Assembly: GCF_039542035.1 (NCBI RefSeq)
Contig: NZ_BAABHJ010000040.1
Coordinates: 310,001 to 374,000 of the forward strand
Origin: Actinoallomurus liliacearum
GTDB taxonomy: Bacteria; Actinomycetota; Actinomycetes; Streptosporangiales; Streptosporangiaceae
DNA: 64,000 nucleotides
Direction of reading: 5' to 3'
This document shows, piece by piece, positions 1 to 8,747 of this stretch. The notes below the pieces were generated by a model. That model saw nothing but the letters and a program-made list of their open reading frames with translations. It ran no database searches and was not told the DNA's origin. A program made the position numbers and the translations under genes. Within the stretch, counting starts at the first letter, position 1, and each line of letters opens with the position of its first letter.

Positions 1-236
1 ACGTGGGCCATCGCGGCGAGCTGCCGGGTGAGGGCCGCGTCGAGGACGGGGTGGGCGTACCCGTGGATCGCCGCCCACCACGACGACATCCCGTCGACCA
101 GCTCCCGGCCGTCGGCGAGGGTCAGGCGTACGCCCTGCGCCGCGACGACCGGGTGCACCGGCGTCGTCGCCGGCATGGGGGCGTACGGGTGCCAGATGTG
201 CTCCCGGTCGAACGCGAGGAGTTCCTCAGGGCCCAT
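1..236 (-). CDS. bioA: Adenosylmethionine-8-amino-7-oxononanoate aminotransferase, N-terminal part
   Basis: Only the first 78 or so residues are in the window; the gene runs off the left edge. The product would be the PLP-dependent aminotransferase that makes 7,8-diaminopelargonate from KAPA in biotin synthesis. What is seen: an N-terminus with the WHPY motif near residue 14, then APMP and an MSSWWAAIHGY block, all typical of BioA N-termini (the WW pair lies in the substrate pocket of the family). I take the ATG at 236, which gives MGPEELL, matching the usual start; an in-frame ATG at 254 would add six residues. Neither has a strong ribosome site. No other biotin gene is visible, so operon context is unknown. 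Confidence 0.85.
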   Translation of the reverse strand, partial: MGPEELLAFDREHIWHPYAPMPATTPVHPVVAAQGVRLTLADGRELVDGMSSWWAAIHGYAHPVLDAALTRQLAAMAH

Positions 237-278
237 GCGGCCCAATGATCGCATCCGGAGCGGCTCCGCGCGGGGATC

Positions 279-1709
279 TCAGCCCTGCTCGCGAGCCCAC
301 TCGCGGAGCGCCTCGGCCGCGGCCTCCTTGCCGATCGGACCGCGGTCGAGCCGCAGGTCGAGCAGGAACTTGTACGCCTTGCCGACGGCCGGGCCGGGCT
401 GGATGCCGAGGATCTGCTGGATCTCGTTGCCGTCCAGTTCGGGCCGGATCTTGGAGAGCTCCTCCTGCTGCTGCAGGCGGGCGATCCGCGCCTCGAGCTG
501 GTCGTACGTGCGGGCCAGCGCGGCGGCCTTGCGCCGGTTGCGGGTGGTGCAGTCGGCGCGGGTGAGCTTGTGCAGCCGCGGCAGCAGGTGCCCGGCGTCG
601 CGGACGTAGCGGCGCACCGCCGAGTCGGTCCACTCGCCCGTGCCGTAGCCGTGGAAGCGCAGGTGCAGCTCGACGAGGCGGGAGACGTCGGCGACGACGT
701 CCTTCGGGTACCGCAGCGCGGTGAGCCGACTCTTGGTCATCGCCGCGCCGACGACCTCGTGATGGTGGAAGGTCACGCGGCCGCCGTCGACGAACGAGCG
801 CGTCTTCGGCTTGCCGATGTCATGCAGCAGCGCGGCCAGCCGCAGCACGAGGTCCGGGCCGTTCTCCTCCTGGGCGATCGCCTGCTCGAGCACGATCAGG
901 GAATGCTCGTAGACGTCCTTGTGCCGGTGGTGCTCGTCGATCTCCAGCCGGAGCTTCGGGAGCTCGGGCAGCACCCGCTCGGCCAGGCCGGTGTCGACCA
1001 GCAGCGTGAGGCCGGCGCGCGGGTGGGCGCCGAGCAGCAGCTTGGACAGCTCGTCGCGGACCCGCTCTGCCGAGACGATCTCGATGCGGTCGGCCATCGC
1101 CTTCATCGCGGTCACGGTCTCGGGGGCGACGGTGAAGCCGAGCTGCGCGGCGAACCGCGCGGCGCGCATCATCCGCAGCGGGTCGTCGCCGAAGGAGTCC
1201 TCGGGGCGTCCGGGAGTCCGCATGACCTTCTGCCTCAGGTCCCGCAGGCCACCGAAGGGGTCCACGAACTCGTGCCCCGGCAGGCGCGCGGCCATGGCGT
1301 TCGCCGCGAAGTCGCGGCGGGCGAGGTCGCCCTCGAGGGAGGTGCCGTACGTCACCTCCGGCTTGCGCGAGTCGGGGTCGTAGGACTCGCTGCGGTACGT
1401 GGTGATCTCGAGCTGGTGGTCGCCCTTGCGCAGGCCGATCGTGCCGTACTCGATACCGATCGTCCAGACGGCGTCCGCCCAGCCCTCGACGATCTCCAGG
1501 ACCCGGTCGGGATGAGCGTCGGTGGCGAAGTCGAGGTCGTTGACCGGACGGCCGAGCAGGGCGTCGCGCACCGGACCGCCGACGAGGGCGAGCTGGTGCC
1601 CCGCGTCCGCGAAGCGCCGGCCGAGGTCGTCGGCGAGGGGCGTCACGCGCCGCAGCAGGTCTCGGACTGCCGCGTGCTGGTCGGAGGTCACGTCATGGTC
1701 GTTCGGCAC
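279..1709 (-). CDS. cca: CCA tRNA nucleotidyltransferase
   Basis: Adds or repairs the 3'-terminal CCA of tRNAs in the cytoplasm. The protein (about 476 aa from GTG 1709) has the class II polymerase-beta nucleotidyltransferase head with the GGPVRD motif and the DLDFATDA metal-binding aspartates near the N-terminus, the RRDFAANAMA segment, the RMMRAARFA stretch, and an HD domain with LLHDIGKP around residue 300. The length fits actinobacterial members. The reading frame is open to 1757, but GTG 1709 is preferred because a TAGGCT box ends 8 nt upstream, which suggests a leaderless transcript. It diverges from the YbaK-like gene, a classical position left of the murJ block. Confidence in function is high; the start is inferred. 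Confidence 0.95.
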   Translation of the reverse strand: MPNDHDVTSDQHAAVRDLLRRVTPLADDLGRRFADAGHQLALVGGPVRDALLGRPVNDLDFATDAHPDRVLEIVEGWADAVWTIGIEYGTIGLRKGDHQLEITTYRSESYDPDSRKPEVTYGTSLEGDLARRDFAANAMAARLPGHEFVDPFGGLRDLRQKVMRTPGRPEDSFGDDPLRMMRAARFAAQLGFTVAPETVTAMKAMADRIEIVSAERVRDELSKLLLGAHPRAGLTLLVDTGLAERVLPELPKLRLEIDEHHRHKDVYEHSLIVLEQAIAQEENGPDLVLRLAALLHDIGKPKTRSFVDGGRVTFHHHEVVGAAMTKSRLTALRYPKDVVADVSRLVELHLRFHGYGTGEWTDSAVRRYVRDAGHLLPRLHKLTRADCTTRNRRKAAALARTYDQLEARIARLQQQEELSKIRPELDGNEIQQILGIQPGPAVGKAYKFLLDLRLDRGPIGKEAAAEALREWAREQG

Positions 1710-1717
1710 GGCAATCG

Positions 1718-1746
1718 AGCCTAAGTCCTCGCACGTGGCGGGCAAA
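1718..1746 (-). promoter_or_regulatory. Putative leaderless promoter of cca
   Basis: Read on the minus strand there is TTGCCC, a 16-nt spacer and TAGGCT, with the GTG of cca beginning 8 nt after the -10 box. Transcription would start at or next to the start codon. This is inferred from spacing only. Confidence 0.45.
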
Positions 1747-1822
1747 ACGCGAATCACCGCGCGGGTGATCCGCTAACAGCCGGAAATCGGGGTAAATCTC
1801 CCGAACAGGCACGGAGACCACG

Positions 1823-2344
1823 ATGAAGGACGCACTTTCCATCCATCGGCTCCTGCTGGAGCGCCAGATGGCCCACGAGATCGTACGCCTGCCGAGACAC
1901 ATCGGCTCCGCGGACGATCTTCCCGAGGTGCTCGGCCTGCCGCCGTCCCGCTGCCTGTGCACACGGGTCTACCTCCCGTACGAACCCGGTCGCCTGTACA
2001 CCGCGCACCATCCCCTCGTCGCGGTGATCGTGACGGCGGGGACCCGGCCCGCGCCGGCCGCCGTGGCCGACGCCCTCGGCGTCCCGGAGGTACGGCCGGC
2101 ACCGGTCGACCTGGTGAACGAGGTCACCGACTACGCGGCAGAACTCGTGGCGCCACTGCTCCTGCCCGCCGAGGTCACCACGCTGGTGGACCAGCGGGCG
2201 GCGCACGGCGACGAGGTCGTCTACACCACCACGGGAGAGGCCTGGACGGCCCTGGGGATCCACACTCTCGATCTGTTCACACTCTGTGACGCGAAACCCA
2301 CGCCGATCCCCTGCACGCACGCCCCCGAAGGCCCCGAGTCCTAG
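1823..2344 (+). CDS. YbaK/EbsC-family aminoacyl-tRNA deacylase-like protein
   Basis: A 173-aa protein resembling the YbaK / prolyl-tRNA synthetase-associated editing domain, a family that hydrolyses mischarged aminoacyl-tRNAs in trans. Seen: the opening KDALSIHRLLLER, an H-E-I-V-R-L-P segment, an internal LGVPEVRPA stretch and a late TTTGEAWTALGIHTLDL block corresponding to the conserved G-x-x-x-x-x-L/I-G region of the fold. A GGAG ribosome site lies 8 nt before ATG 1823. It diverges from cca and is followed 45 nt later by the NUDIX gene, which has its own promoter. The true substrate cannot be told from sequence; a tRNA-editing role is inferred from the family. Confidence 0.7.
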   Translation: MKDALSIHRLLLERQMAHEIVRLPRHIGSADDLPEVLGLPPSRCLCTRVYLPYEPGRLYTAHHPLVAVIVTAGTRPAPAAVADALGVPEVRPAPVDLVNEVTDYAAELVAPLLLPAEVTTLVDQRAAHGDEVVYTTTGEAWTALGIHTLDLFTLCDAKPTPIPCTHAPEGPES

Positions 2345-2350
2345 CGATCA

Positions 2351-2382
2351 TTGACCGAGGACGTACGCGCGGCTACTACGAT
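2351..2382 (+). promoter_or_regulatory. Putative leaderless promoter of the NUDIX-DUF6049-murJ operon
   Basis: TTGACC at 2351 is followed by the overlapping -10 candidates TACTAC (17-nt spacer) and TACGAT at 2377-2382. The GTG start codon at 2390 lies 7 nt downstream with no ribosome binding site, as expected for a leaderless mRNA. The -35 box overlaps the nominal TTG of the longer reading frame. Confidence 0.5.
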
Positions 2383-2389
2383 TGCGGCC

Positions 2390-2866
2390 GTGTCCCGCCC
2401 GCGCAGACCGAGTCGTCGGCCCGCCGGCCCGCCGGGCCGTCACCGCGAGGAGACGTCGGCGGGCGGCCTGGTCGTCGACACGGCAGACACCCCACGAGCC
2501 GCGTTGATCGCCAGGTACGACCGCGACGGCAGGCTCCTGTGGTCGCTGCCGAAGGGGCACCTCGAGGCCGACGAGACGATCGAGGAGGCGGCCGTGCGAG
2601 AGGTCGAGGAGGAGACCGGCATCCGCGGCCGGATCATCGCCCCGCTCGGCAGCGTCGACTATTGGTTCTCCGTCGACCGGAGACGGGTGCACAAGACCGT
2701 GCACCATCATCTGCTGATCGCCGTCGGAGGCGCCCTCTCGGACGGTGACGCGGAGGTCGCCGAGGTCGCCTGGGTACCGCTCGACGAGGTCGCCGGCCGT
2801 CTCGCCTACGCCGACGAACAGGCGCTCGTCGCCAAGGTGCCCGAGCTGCTCGCGGGCACCGCATGA
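2390..2866 (+). CDS. NUDIX hydrolase
   Basis: A 158-aa NUDIX-fold pyrophosphohydrolase, a family that hydrolyses nucleoside diphosphate-X compounds such as oxidised nucleotides. The NUDIX box is clear: GHLEADETIEEAAVREVEEETG, i.e. G-x5-E-x7-REVxEE-x-G with all metal-binding glutamates. The substrate is not predictable. An in-frame TTG at 2351 would lengthen the protein, but it coincides with a -35-like hexamer, so GTG 2390 is chosen. The stop overlaps the ATG of the DUF6049 gene (ATGA), so the two are translationally coupled. This gene sits at the head of the conserved actinomycete NUDIX-DUF6049-murJ-kinase-sigM-trxB block. Confidence 0.88.
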   Translation: MSRPRRPSRRPAGPPGRHREETSAGGLVVDTADTPRAALIARYDRDGRLLWSLPKGHLEADETIEEAAVREVEEETGIRGRIIAPLGSVDYWFSVDRRRVHKTVHHHLLIAVGGALSDGDAEVAEVAWVPLDEVAGRLAYADEQALVAKVPELLAGTA

Positions 2867-4965
2867 AGCGGCTCCTCGCCTTCGTCATCCCGCTGGTGCT
2901 GACCGGAGCACCGGCGTTCGCCGCCACCCCGCCTCCGCACCCCGGGACCCGCACCACGCACACCGGCCACGCCGCGGCCCCCGAACGCGCCTCCCGCGCC
3001 CGGCAGCCCGCCGGCAAGCTGCCCGTCAACGTCGTCCTCGACTCGGTGACCCCGAGCTACCTGCAGCAGTCCTCTGAGACCCTGAGGCTGAAGGGCCAGG
3101 TGCAGAACCAGTCCGACAACGCCTACCAGCGGCTCACCCTCCGCCTCGTCTACTCCACGCAGAGGGTGGGCAGCCGCGGAGCGCTGCAGGCGTACGCCGA
3201 CGGGAAGACCGCCGACCCGTCCCTGCTCGGCAAGGCACAGGTCGTGTCGGCGGCCGCGCAGCCGGGCGGCCATCAGCCGTGGGCGCTCGCACTGCCCGTC
3301 AGCCGGATGCACCTGCCCGGGTTCGGCGTCTACCCGATCGCCGTCGAGGCGGTGAACTCCGTCAACCAGGTCGTCGGCCGCCAGCGCACGCTCATCACCT
3401 ACTTCCCGAAGTACACATTCGGCGCGAAGACTCGGGTCTCGTGGGTCTGGCCGGTGATCGACCAGCCGCACCGCGCCGACGACTCGACGTTCGTGGACGA
3501 CCGGCTGGAACGCGCGCTGGGCGCCGGGGGGCGGCTGAACGACCTGGTGACGGCGGCGGCCTCGCCCTCGTACAAGGCGGTCAGCTGGCTCGTCGACCCC
3601 GCGCTGGTGGACGACGTCGCCCAGTTGGCGAACAAGGACGGCTACAGCCTCAAGGACGCCCACAAGCCGAAGAGCGCCACCGCGCAAGCCTGGCTGCAGA
3701 CCCTGCGCAACTCCCTCGCCGGCAAGAACGTCATCGCCACGCCGTACGCCGACCCGGACGTCATGGCGCTGTCGCGCGCCGGTCTGGGACAGCACGTCAA
3801 GACGGCCGTCGACGCGGTGCCGTCCGCTCTCGGCCGGGCGAACATGCCCCTGGAGAACACGACGGTGGCGGTGCCACCGGACGGCGCCGCCGACCAGCGG
3901 ACCCTGAACGATCTCGTCAAGGCCGGGGCCGGCACCATCCTGCTGAACAGCACCGTCCTGCCCAACCTGCAGGCGCAGAGCTACACCGCGAATCCCCAGA
4001 CCACGAAGAAGATCAACGGCAAGAACGTCCGGCTCATCGCGTACGACGACACGATCAGCAAGGTCCTCGCCGCGGAGACCGACGAGCCGGGGGGAGCACT
4101 GCTCGCCGAGCAGCGGTTCCTCGCCGAGACGGCCATGATCACCAGTGAGCTGCCCGCCAACCCGCGGACCGTGGTCATCGTGCCGCCACGCCGCTGGAGC
4201 CCGGGCGCGACCTTCGCCAAGGACCTGCTGAAGTTCTCCGCGCACGCACCGTGGATGCGCATGGCCCCACTGGGCGCCGTCGCGAAGCAGCGGAAGTCGG
4301 AGCCGCGCACCTTCGTACCGCCGAAGAGCCAGAACGGCCTGTCGAAGCGCTACCTGAAGCCGGTGAAGGACCTCAGCCTGGAGGCATGGCGGTTCACCAC
4401 GGTCTTCCAGCCCCCGGCGAGCGGGTTCACCCTCGGCGTCGCGCGGGCCGAATCGTCGGCGTGGGCCGACCAGACCCGGAGTGGACTGCGGCTGCGGCAG
4501 ACGCTGGAGAGCCGGCTCCGCGCCGCCCAGGACAAGATCAAGGTGCTCAACGACCACTTCGACCTGGCAGGCAAGTCCGGGCAGGTGCCGATCACGGTCT
4601 CCAACGGGCTCGAGCACGGCACCGTGAAGATCAAACTGCGCGCCGTCTCGCAGAACGACACGCGGCTCCACGTCGAAGGCCCGGGGGAGAAACAGAGCGA
4701 GATCACGCTCGAGGCCGGCCACAAGGAGACGGTCAACCTCTACATGAAGGCGGCGGCCAACGGCCCCGCCTACGTCTACCTGGACCTGCTCGGCCCGGAC
4801 GATAAGCCGTTCACGACGACCAGGGTGCTGACTGTCCGCGCGACCGCGTACGGGCGAACCGCGCTGCTCATCACCGGTATCTCGCTTGCCGTAGTCTGCG
4901 TCGGCGTCGGATATCGCGTGATACGGCGCCGAGGTGACGAAGCGGAGGACACGACGGGTGGCTGA
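2863..4965 (+). CDS. DUF6049 family secreted membrane-anchored protein
   Basis: A 700-aa envelope protein of unknown function that accompanies murJ across actinomycetes. Seen: a signal peptide (KRLL followed by a hydrophobic core and APAFAA, about residues 1-21), a proline/threonine-rich linker, a long extracytoplasmic region starting with an Ig-like VNVVLDSVTPSYLQ segment, and one C-terminal membrane helix near residues 664-685 followed by RRR, leaving a short cytoplasmic tail. It overlaps NUDIX by 4 nt and murJ by 8 nt, which argues for co-translation and for a role near the lipid II flippase. No catalytic motif was found. Function: unknown; a link to peptidoglycan precursor export is inferred from gene order. 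Confidence 0.82.
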   Translation: MKRLLAFVIPLVLTGAPAFAATPPPHPGTRTTHTGHAAAPERASRARQPAGKLPVNVVLDSVTPSYLQQSSETLRLKGQVQNQSDNAYQRLTLRLVYSTQRVGSRGALQAYADGKTADPSLLGKAQVVSAAAQPGGHQPWALALPVSRMHLPGFGVYPIAVEAVNSVNQVVGRQRTLITYFPKYTFGAKTRVSWVWPVIDQPHRADDSTFVDDRLERALGAGGRLNDLVTAAASPSYKAVSWLVDPALVDDVAQLANKDGYSLKDAHKPKSATAQAWLQTLRNSLAGKNVIATPYADPDVMALSRAGLGQHVKTAVDAVPSALGRANMPLENTTVAVPPDGAADQRTLNDLVKAGAGTILLNSTVLPNLQAQSYTANPQTTKKINGKNVRLIAYDDTISKVLAAETDEPGGALLAEQRFLAETAMITSELPANPRTVVIVPPRRWSPGATFAKDLLKFSAHAPWMRMAPLGAVAKQRKSEPRTFVPPKSQNGLSKRYLKPVKDLSLEAWRFTTVFQPPASGFTLGVARAESSAWADQTRSGLRLRQTLESRLRAAQDKIKVLNDHFDLAGKSGQVPITVSNGLEHGTVKIKLRAVSQNDTRLHVEGPGEKQSEITLEAGHKETVNLYMKAAANGPAYVYLDLLGPDDKPFTTTRVLTVRATAYGRTALLITGISLAVVCVGVGYRVIRRRGDEAEDTTGG

Positions 4966-6691
4966 GGCACAACCAGGTCCCGAGGCCGCGGTGACGCGGG
5001 TCGATCTTCCGGCGATCTCTCCCGAGGAGCCCGCCGAGGAGCCCGGCCGCCGCGGCGGAGTCAGCGGACTGCTCAAGTCCAGCGCCGTCATGGCCCTGGG
5101 CACGATCGCGTCCCGGCTCACCGGCTTCATCCGCACGGCCGTGCTCGTCATCGCGCTGGGCACCCATGCGCTCGGTGACGTCTACAACACCGCGAACACC
5201 TTCCCCAATGTCATCTACGACCTGCTCCTCGGCGGCGTGCTCACCGCAGTGCACGTCCCGATGCTGGTGCGCGCGCTGGAGAAGGACCGTAAGTACGGCG
5301 AGGAGTACGAAGCGCGCCTGCTGACCCTCGTCCTCGGCGCGCTGCTGGCGCTGACGGCGATCGCGATGGTCTGCGCGCCGCTGCTCGTCGACCTGTACGC
5401 CGGCTCGTACGACAAGCAGAAGCACGACCTGGCCGTCCTCTTCGCGCTGTTCTTCCTGCCGCAGATCTTCTTCTACGGCGTCGGCGCACTGGCCGGCGCG
5501 TCGCTCAACGCCCGGGGCAGCTTCGCCGCGCCGATGTGGACGCCGGTCCTCAACAACGTCGTCGTGATCGTGATCGGCGTCGCGTTCCTCTTCGTCGCCG
5601 GCCGGGGCGTCGGCCCGGCGAACATCACGCACACCGAGATCCTGCTGCTGGCGGGCGGCACCACGCTCGGCATCGTGATCCAGACGATCGCCATGTGGCC
5701 GTCCCTGCGGAAGGTCGGCTTCCGGTACCGGCCGCGGTTCGACTTCCGCCGCGAGGAGCTCGCGCCGGTCGGCGGCATGGCGCTGTGGACGCTGCTGTAC
5801 GTCGCGATCCAGCAGGTCGGCTTCGTCGTCAACACGAACATCGCCAACGGCGCCGGTGACAAGGGCGCCCGCGAAGGCATCACGTACGGCGTCGGGCTCA
5901 CGCCGTGGAGCAACGCGTACCTGCTGTTCCAGCTCCCGTACGCGATCGTCGGCGTCTCGGTGGTCACGGCGCTGCTGCCGCAGATGAGCCGGCACGCCTC
6001 CGAGCGACGGTACGACCTGGTCCGAGAGGACATGTCCTCCGCGCTGAACCTGTCGTCGGTGGTGATCGTGCCGTCCGCCGCGCTGCTGTTCGCGCTGGCG
6101 CCGGAGATGACCACGCTGTTCTTCGCGCACGGCTCCACGAAGATCTCCGACGCGCTGATGATCGGCAACGTGCTGCAGGCGTTCACGTTCGCGCTGGTGC
6201 CGTTCGCGATCTACCAGCTGCTGCTGCGGGTCTTCTACGCGCTCGCCGACACCCGCACGCCTGCCTTCATGGCCGTCTTCAACGTGGCGATCAGCATCAC
6301 CCTCGGACTGATCGGCTACCACACGCTGCCCACGGACAAGATCGTGATGGGCATCTCGATCGCCCTGGGCGTGTCCTGGACGTTCGGCTGCTTCGTGGCG
6401 GCGTTCATCCTGCGCCGTCGGCTGAACGGCCTCGGCGCCCGGCACATCGTCACGTCGCATGTGAAGATCGCGGTCGCGACGGTCCCGGCGCTGTTGTTCG
6501 CGCTCGCCGTGCACCTGGTCAGTTTCAAGTTCTTCTACTACAACGTTCTGTCGTCGCTGGGCGTTCTCGTGATCGGCGGAGGCGGGGCAATGGTGCTGTA
6601 CTTCCTGGTCGCGCGGCTTCTGCGGATCCCCGAGATGGAATCGCTGCAACGAACCATGATGGCCAGATTGCCCGGTCGTGGGGCGAGTTAG
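4958..6691 (+). CDS. murJ: Lipid II flippase MurJ (MviN)
   Basis: Integral membrane flippase of the MOP superfamily that moves lipid II to the outer face for peptidoglycan synthesis. The protein has about 14 predicted helices; the N-terminal block MALGTIASRLTGFIRT contains the conserved SRLxGFxR motif, and ALGDVYNTANTFPN matches the family DAFxxAFxxPN motif. GTG 4958 is preferred because GGAGG lies 10 nt upstream; a GTG at 4934 would add eight residues. Both overlap the DUF6049 gene. Unlike mycobacterial MviN, this protein has no C-terminal kinase-like domain; that domain is supplied by the next gene. Identification is secure. Confidence 0.95.
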   Translation: MAEAQPGPEAAVTRVDLPAISPEEPAEEPGRRGGVSGLLKSSAVMALGTIASRLTGFIRTAVLVIALGTHALGDVYNTANTFPNVIYDLLLGGVLTAVHVPMLVRALEKDRKYGEEYEARLLTLVLGALLALTAIAMVCAPLLVDLYAGSYDKQKHDLAVLFALFFLPQIFFYGVGALAGASLNARGSFAAPMWTPVLNNVVVIVIGVAFLFVAGRGVGPANITHTEILLLAGGTTLGIVIQTIAMWPSLRKVGFRYRPRFDFRREELAPVGGMALWTLLYVAIQQVGFVVNTNIANGAGDKGAREGITYGVGLTPWSNAYLLFQLPYAIVGVSVVTALLPQMSRHASERRYDLVREDMSSALNLSSVVIVPSAALLFALAPEMTTLFFAHGSTKISDALMIGNVLQAFTFALVPFAIYQLLLRVFYALADTRTPAFMAVFNVAISITLGLIGYHTLPTDKIVMGISIALGVSWTFGCFVAAFILRRRLNGLGARHIVTSHVKIAVATVPALLFALAVHLVSFKFFYYNVLSSLGVLVIGGGGAMVLYFLVARLLRIPEMESLQRTMMARLPGRGAS

Positions 6692-6857
6692 GAGGCGCTG
6701 CCCGTAAGGTGGGAGAGCGCGACTCGCGCCGGGTAGTAATCCATCGACGCTCCTCGAGCGTCCTACCATCGGGCGGGATTGTGATGAAGTCTTCCTCCGT
6801 CCATAAGGGAGCGAGGGAGGGTCGAAGGCGTAAGGGAGCCACGGCACTGATGATGGG

Positions 6858-8471
6858 ATGCGACCACCTACGCCGGACGCCGCGTTGAGCACGTCCGTCA
6901 TCGAACCCGGAACCCGCCTCGCCGGTCGGTACCGCCTGGACGACCGTGTCAGCGAAGCGGGCGGTTCCACATTCTGGAAGGCGACGGACGAGATCCTCGC
7001 CCGTTCGGTCGCCGTGCTCACCTTCGCGCCCGGCTTCCCTCGGGTGAACGACGTGGTGACCGCGGCCCGCGCCGCGAGCCGTCTCACCGACCCGCGCCTC
7101 ACCCAGGTCTTCGACGCCGATGACAGCGGCGAGCGGGCGTACGTCGTCAGCGAGTGGGTCACCGGCGAGACCCTCGAGGACCTCCTCGCCCAGGGGCCCA
7201 TGGAGTCCGACCGGGCCGCCGCCTTCCTGCTCGAGGCCGCCGAGGCGCTGACCTCCGCGCACGCCGCGGGCCTGGCCCACCTCTGCCTCACCCCGCACAA
7301 TCTCGTCTGGACCAGCGGCGGCACCGTCAAGATCACCGGACTGGGCGTCGAGGCCGTCCTGTCCGGGGCGGAGTCCGACACGCCGGCACTGGACGACGTG
7401 CAGGGGCTCGGCGCCATGCTGTACGCCGCGCTCACCGGTCACTGGCCCGGCGGCGAGGGCACCGTCCTGCCGCCCGCGCCGACCGGTCCGGACGGACGAC
7501 CGCTGCTGCCGAGCCAGGTCCGCGCGGGCATCCCGCACAACCTCGACGCGGTCGTCGGCCGGGCGTTGGGCCTGGCCGTCCACGGCGCTCCGGAGCGGTT
7601 CGACTCCCCCGCGGCCTTCGCCGACGCCCTCGCCAAGGTCCCCCGGTCCCCGCTGCCGTTCGTGCCGCTCGTCGGCTCGACGCCGCCGTCGGTCGTGTCA
7701 CGGCCCGACAGCAACCCGGACGGTACGGCGAAGATGTCCGCCACGGCGGCCCAGCCGATCCCGCCGGTGCAGACCGTGCCGGACAGCGCCCGGATGCGCC
7801 CTCCGCAGCCACCACAGCGGCCGCAGCCGCCGCAGCACACGACCGGCGGTCACCGGGCCGGGGGCGGCCAGGGCGGCTCGTTCAACAAGCCTCTCGTGGC
7901 CGTCGTCGTCGTGGTCGTGCTCATCGTGGTCGCCGTCGGCGGCTGGGCCCTCTCCCAGATGAGCGACGGCAACGGCGACAAGAACGCCAAGGGCGGGACA
8001 CAGACCAGCCCGGTACAGCCCCCGTCGCCGAAGGTGAGCGAGCTCAAGGTGGATCATGTCCTCCTGGACAACGATCCCCCGCACGAGGACACGACCGCGC
8101 CCAGGGATCTCGACAAGGCCACCGACAAGAGCAAGTCGAGTTACTGGTCCACGCAGCACTACTACGGCGCCGACTTCGGCGGGCAGCGTTCAGGCATCGG
8201 CCTCGTCCTCGACATGGGCAAGACCGTGACGGTCGACAAGGTCACCGTGAGCATGCCGGACGGATCTCCCGGCCGAGTCGAACTCCACGTCGGGGACTCC
8301 GCCAAGGCCTCGGGCTCCAGCACGCAGGACACCGGTGACGCGGTCGGGACCTTCACCCTGAAGGGGAAGCAGGCCAAAGGCCAGTACGTCATCTTGTGGT
8401 TCACCAAGCTGCCCCGTGCCGGCATGTTCCAAATCAAGGTGAAAGACGTCACCGTGTACGGAGCGGGCTGA
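6858..8471 (+). CDS. murJ-linked membrane pseudokinase with extracellular discoidin-like domain
   Basis: A 537-aa protein: kinase-like fold (about residues 15-270), proline/glutamine-rich linker, one membrane helix (about 349-370), and an outer C-terminal domain with SYWSTQHYYG...GIGLVLDMGKTVTVDKVTV, like F5/8-type C (discoidin) folds. The kinase core looks inactive: the VAxK lysine is replaced by leucine (SVAVLTF), the catalytic HRD is HLCLTPHN with no aspartate, and DFG is replaced by TGLG. In Mycobacterium tuberculosis the equivalent pseudokinase is fused to MviN and recruits FhaA; here it is a separate gene after murJ, so a scaffold role in wall synthesis is inferred. ATG 6858 is used; TTG 6885 is possible. 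Confidence 0.85.
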   Translation: MRPPTPDAALSTSVIEPGTRLAGRYRLDDRVSEAGGSTFWKATDEILARSVAVLTFAPGFPRVNDVVTAARAASRLTDPRLTQVFDADDSGERAYVVSEWVTGETLEDLLAQGPMESDRAAAFLLEAAEALTSAHAAGLAHLCLTPHNLVWTSGGTVKITGLGVEAVLSGAESDTPALDDVQGLGAMLYAALTGHWPGGEGTVLPPAPTGPDGRPLLPSQVRAGIPHNLDAVVGRALGLAVHGAPERFDSPAAFADALAKVPRSPLPFVPLVGSTPPSVVSRPDSNPDGTAKMSATAAQPIPPVQTVPDSARMRPPQPPQRPQPPQHTTGGHRAGGGQGGSFNKPLVAVVVVVVLIVVAVGGWALSQMSDGNGDKNAKGGTQTSPVQPPSPKVSELKVDHVLLDNDPPHEDTTAPRDLDKATDKSKSSYWSTQHYYGADFGGQRSGIGLVLDMGKTVTVDKVTVSMPDGSPGRVELHVGDSAKASGSSTQDTGDAVGTFTLKGKQAKGQYVILWFTKLPRAGMFQIKVKDVTVYGAG

Positions 8472-8601
8472 GCCGCCCCGGCGGTGATTACGCTTCCGAA
8501 ACACGAACAGCCGTCGCGTCACGGCTCCGATCGGAGTACCTCAGAACGGATCGGGGTGATCCGGTCACAGGGGGCGTGACGGTACCGGTACGGCTACCAT
8601 C

Positions 8602-8742
8602 GTGAGCGTGTTGATGCCCCCCTGCACCATGCAATCCCCGGTGCGCCGGAAACGGCGCCGGGAAAGCAAGGGGGGCTCAGGGGGAACACGCTGGGCGAGG
8701 CGGTACACCATCGGCGGGGTCGCCGGTTACGGAGCGGGCTGA
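8602..8742 (+). CDS. Possible short leader ORF upstream of sigM
   Basis: A 46-codon frame (GTG 8602, or GTG 8608 in the same frame) ends 5 nt before the sigM ATG. A TACCAT hexamer at 8595-8600 sits where a -10 box would place the transcript start at about 8607, so translation from 8608 could be leaderless. The peptide is very basic in its first half (RRKRRRESK) and ends YGAG. The last 15 nt of the frame repeat the last 15 nt of the pseudokinase gene (8457-8471). sigM itself has only a distant ribosome site, so coupling through this frame is possible. No homology is recognised; it could be chance. Confidence 0.35.
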   Translation: MSVLMPPCTMQSPVRRKRRRESKGGSGGTRWARRYTIGGVAGYGAG

Positions 8743-8747
8743 CGAAA

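Noticed and set aside
4871..7435. Long minus-strand open frame opposite murJ and the pseudokinase
   Set aside because: Antisense shadow of GC-rich genes: arginine/histidine-rich, no domain, no ribosome site; similar shadows lie opposite DUF6049 (2806-5163), dnaA, gyrB and gyrA.
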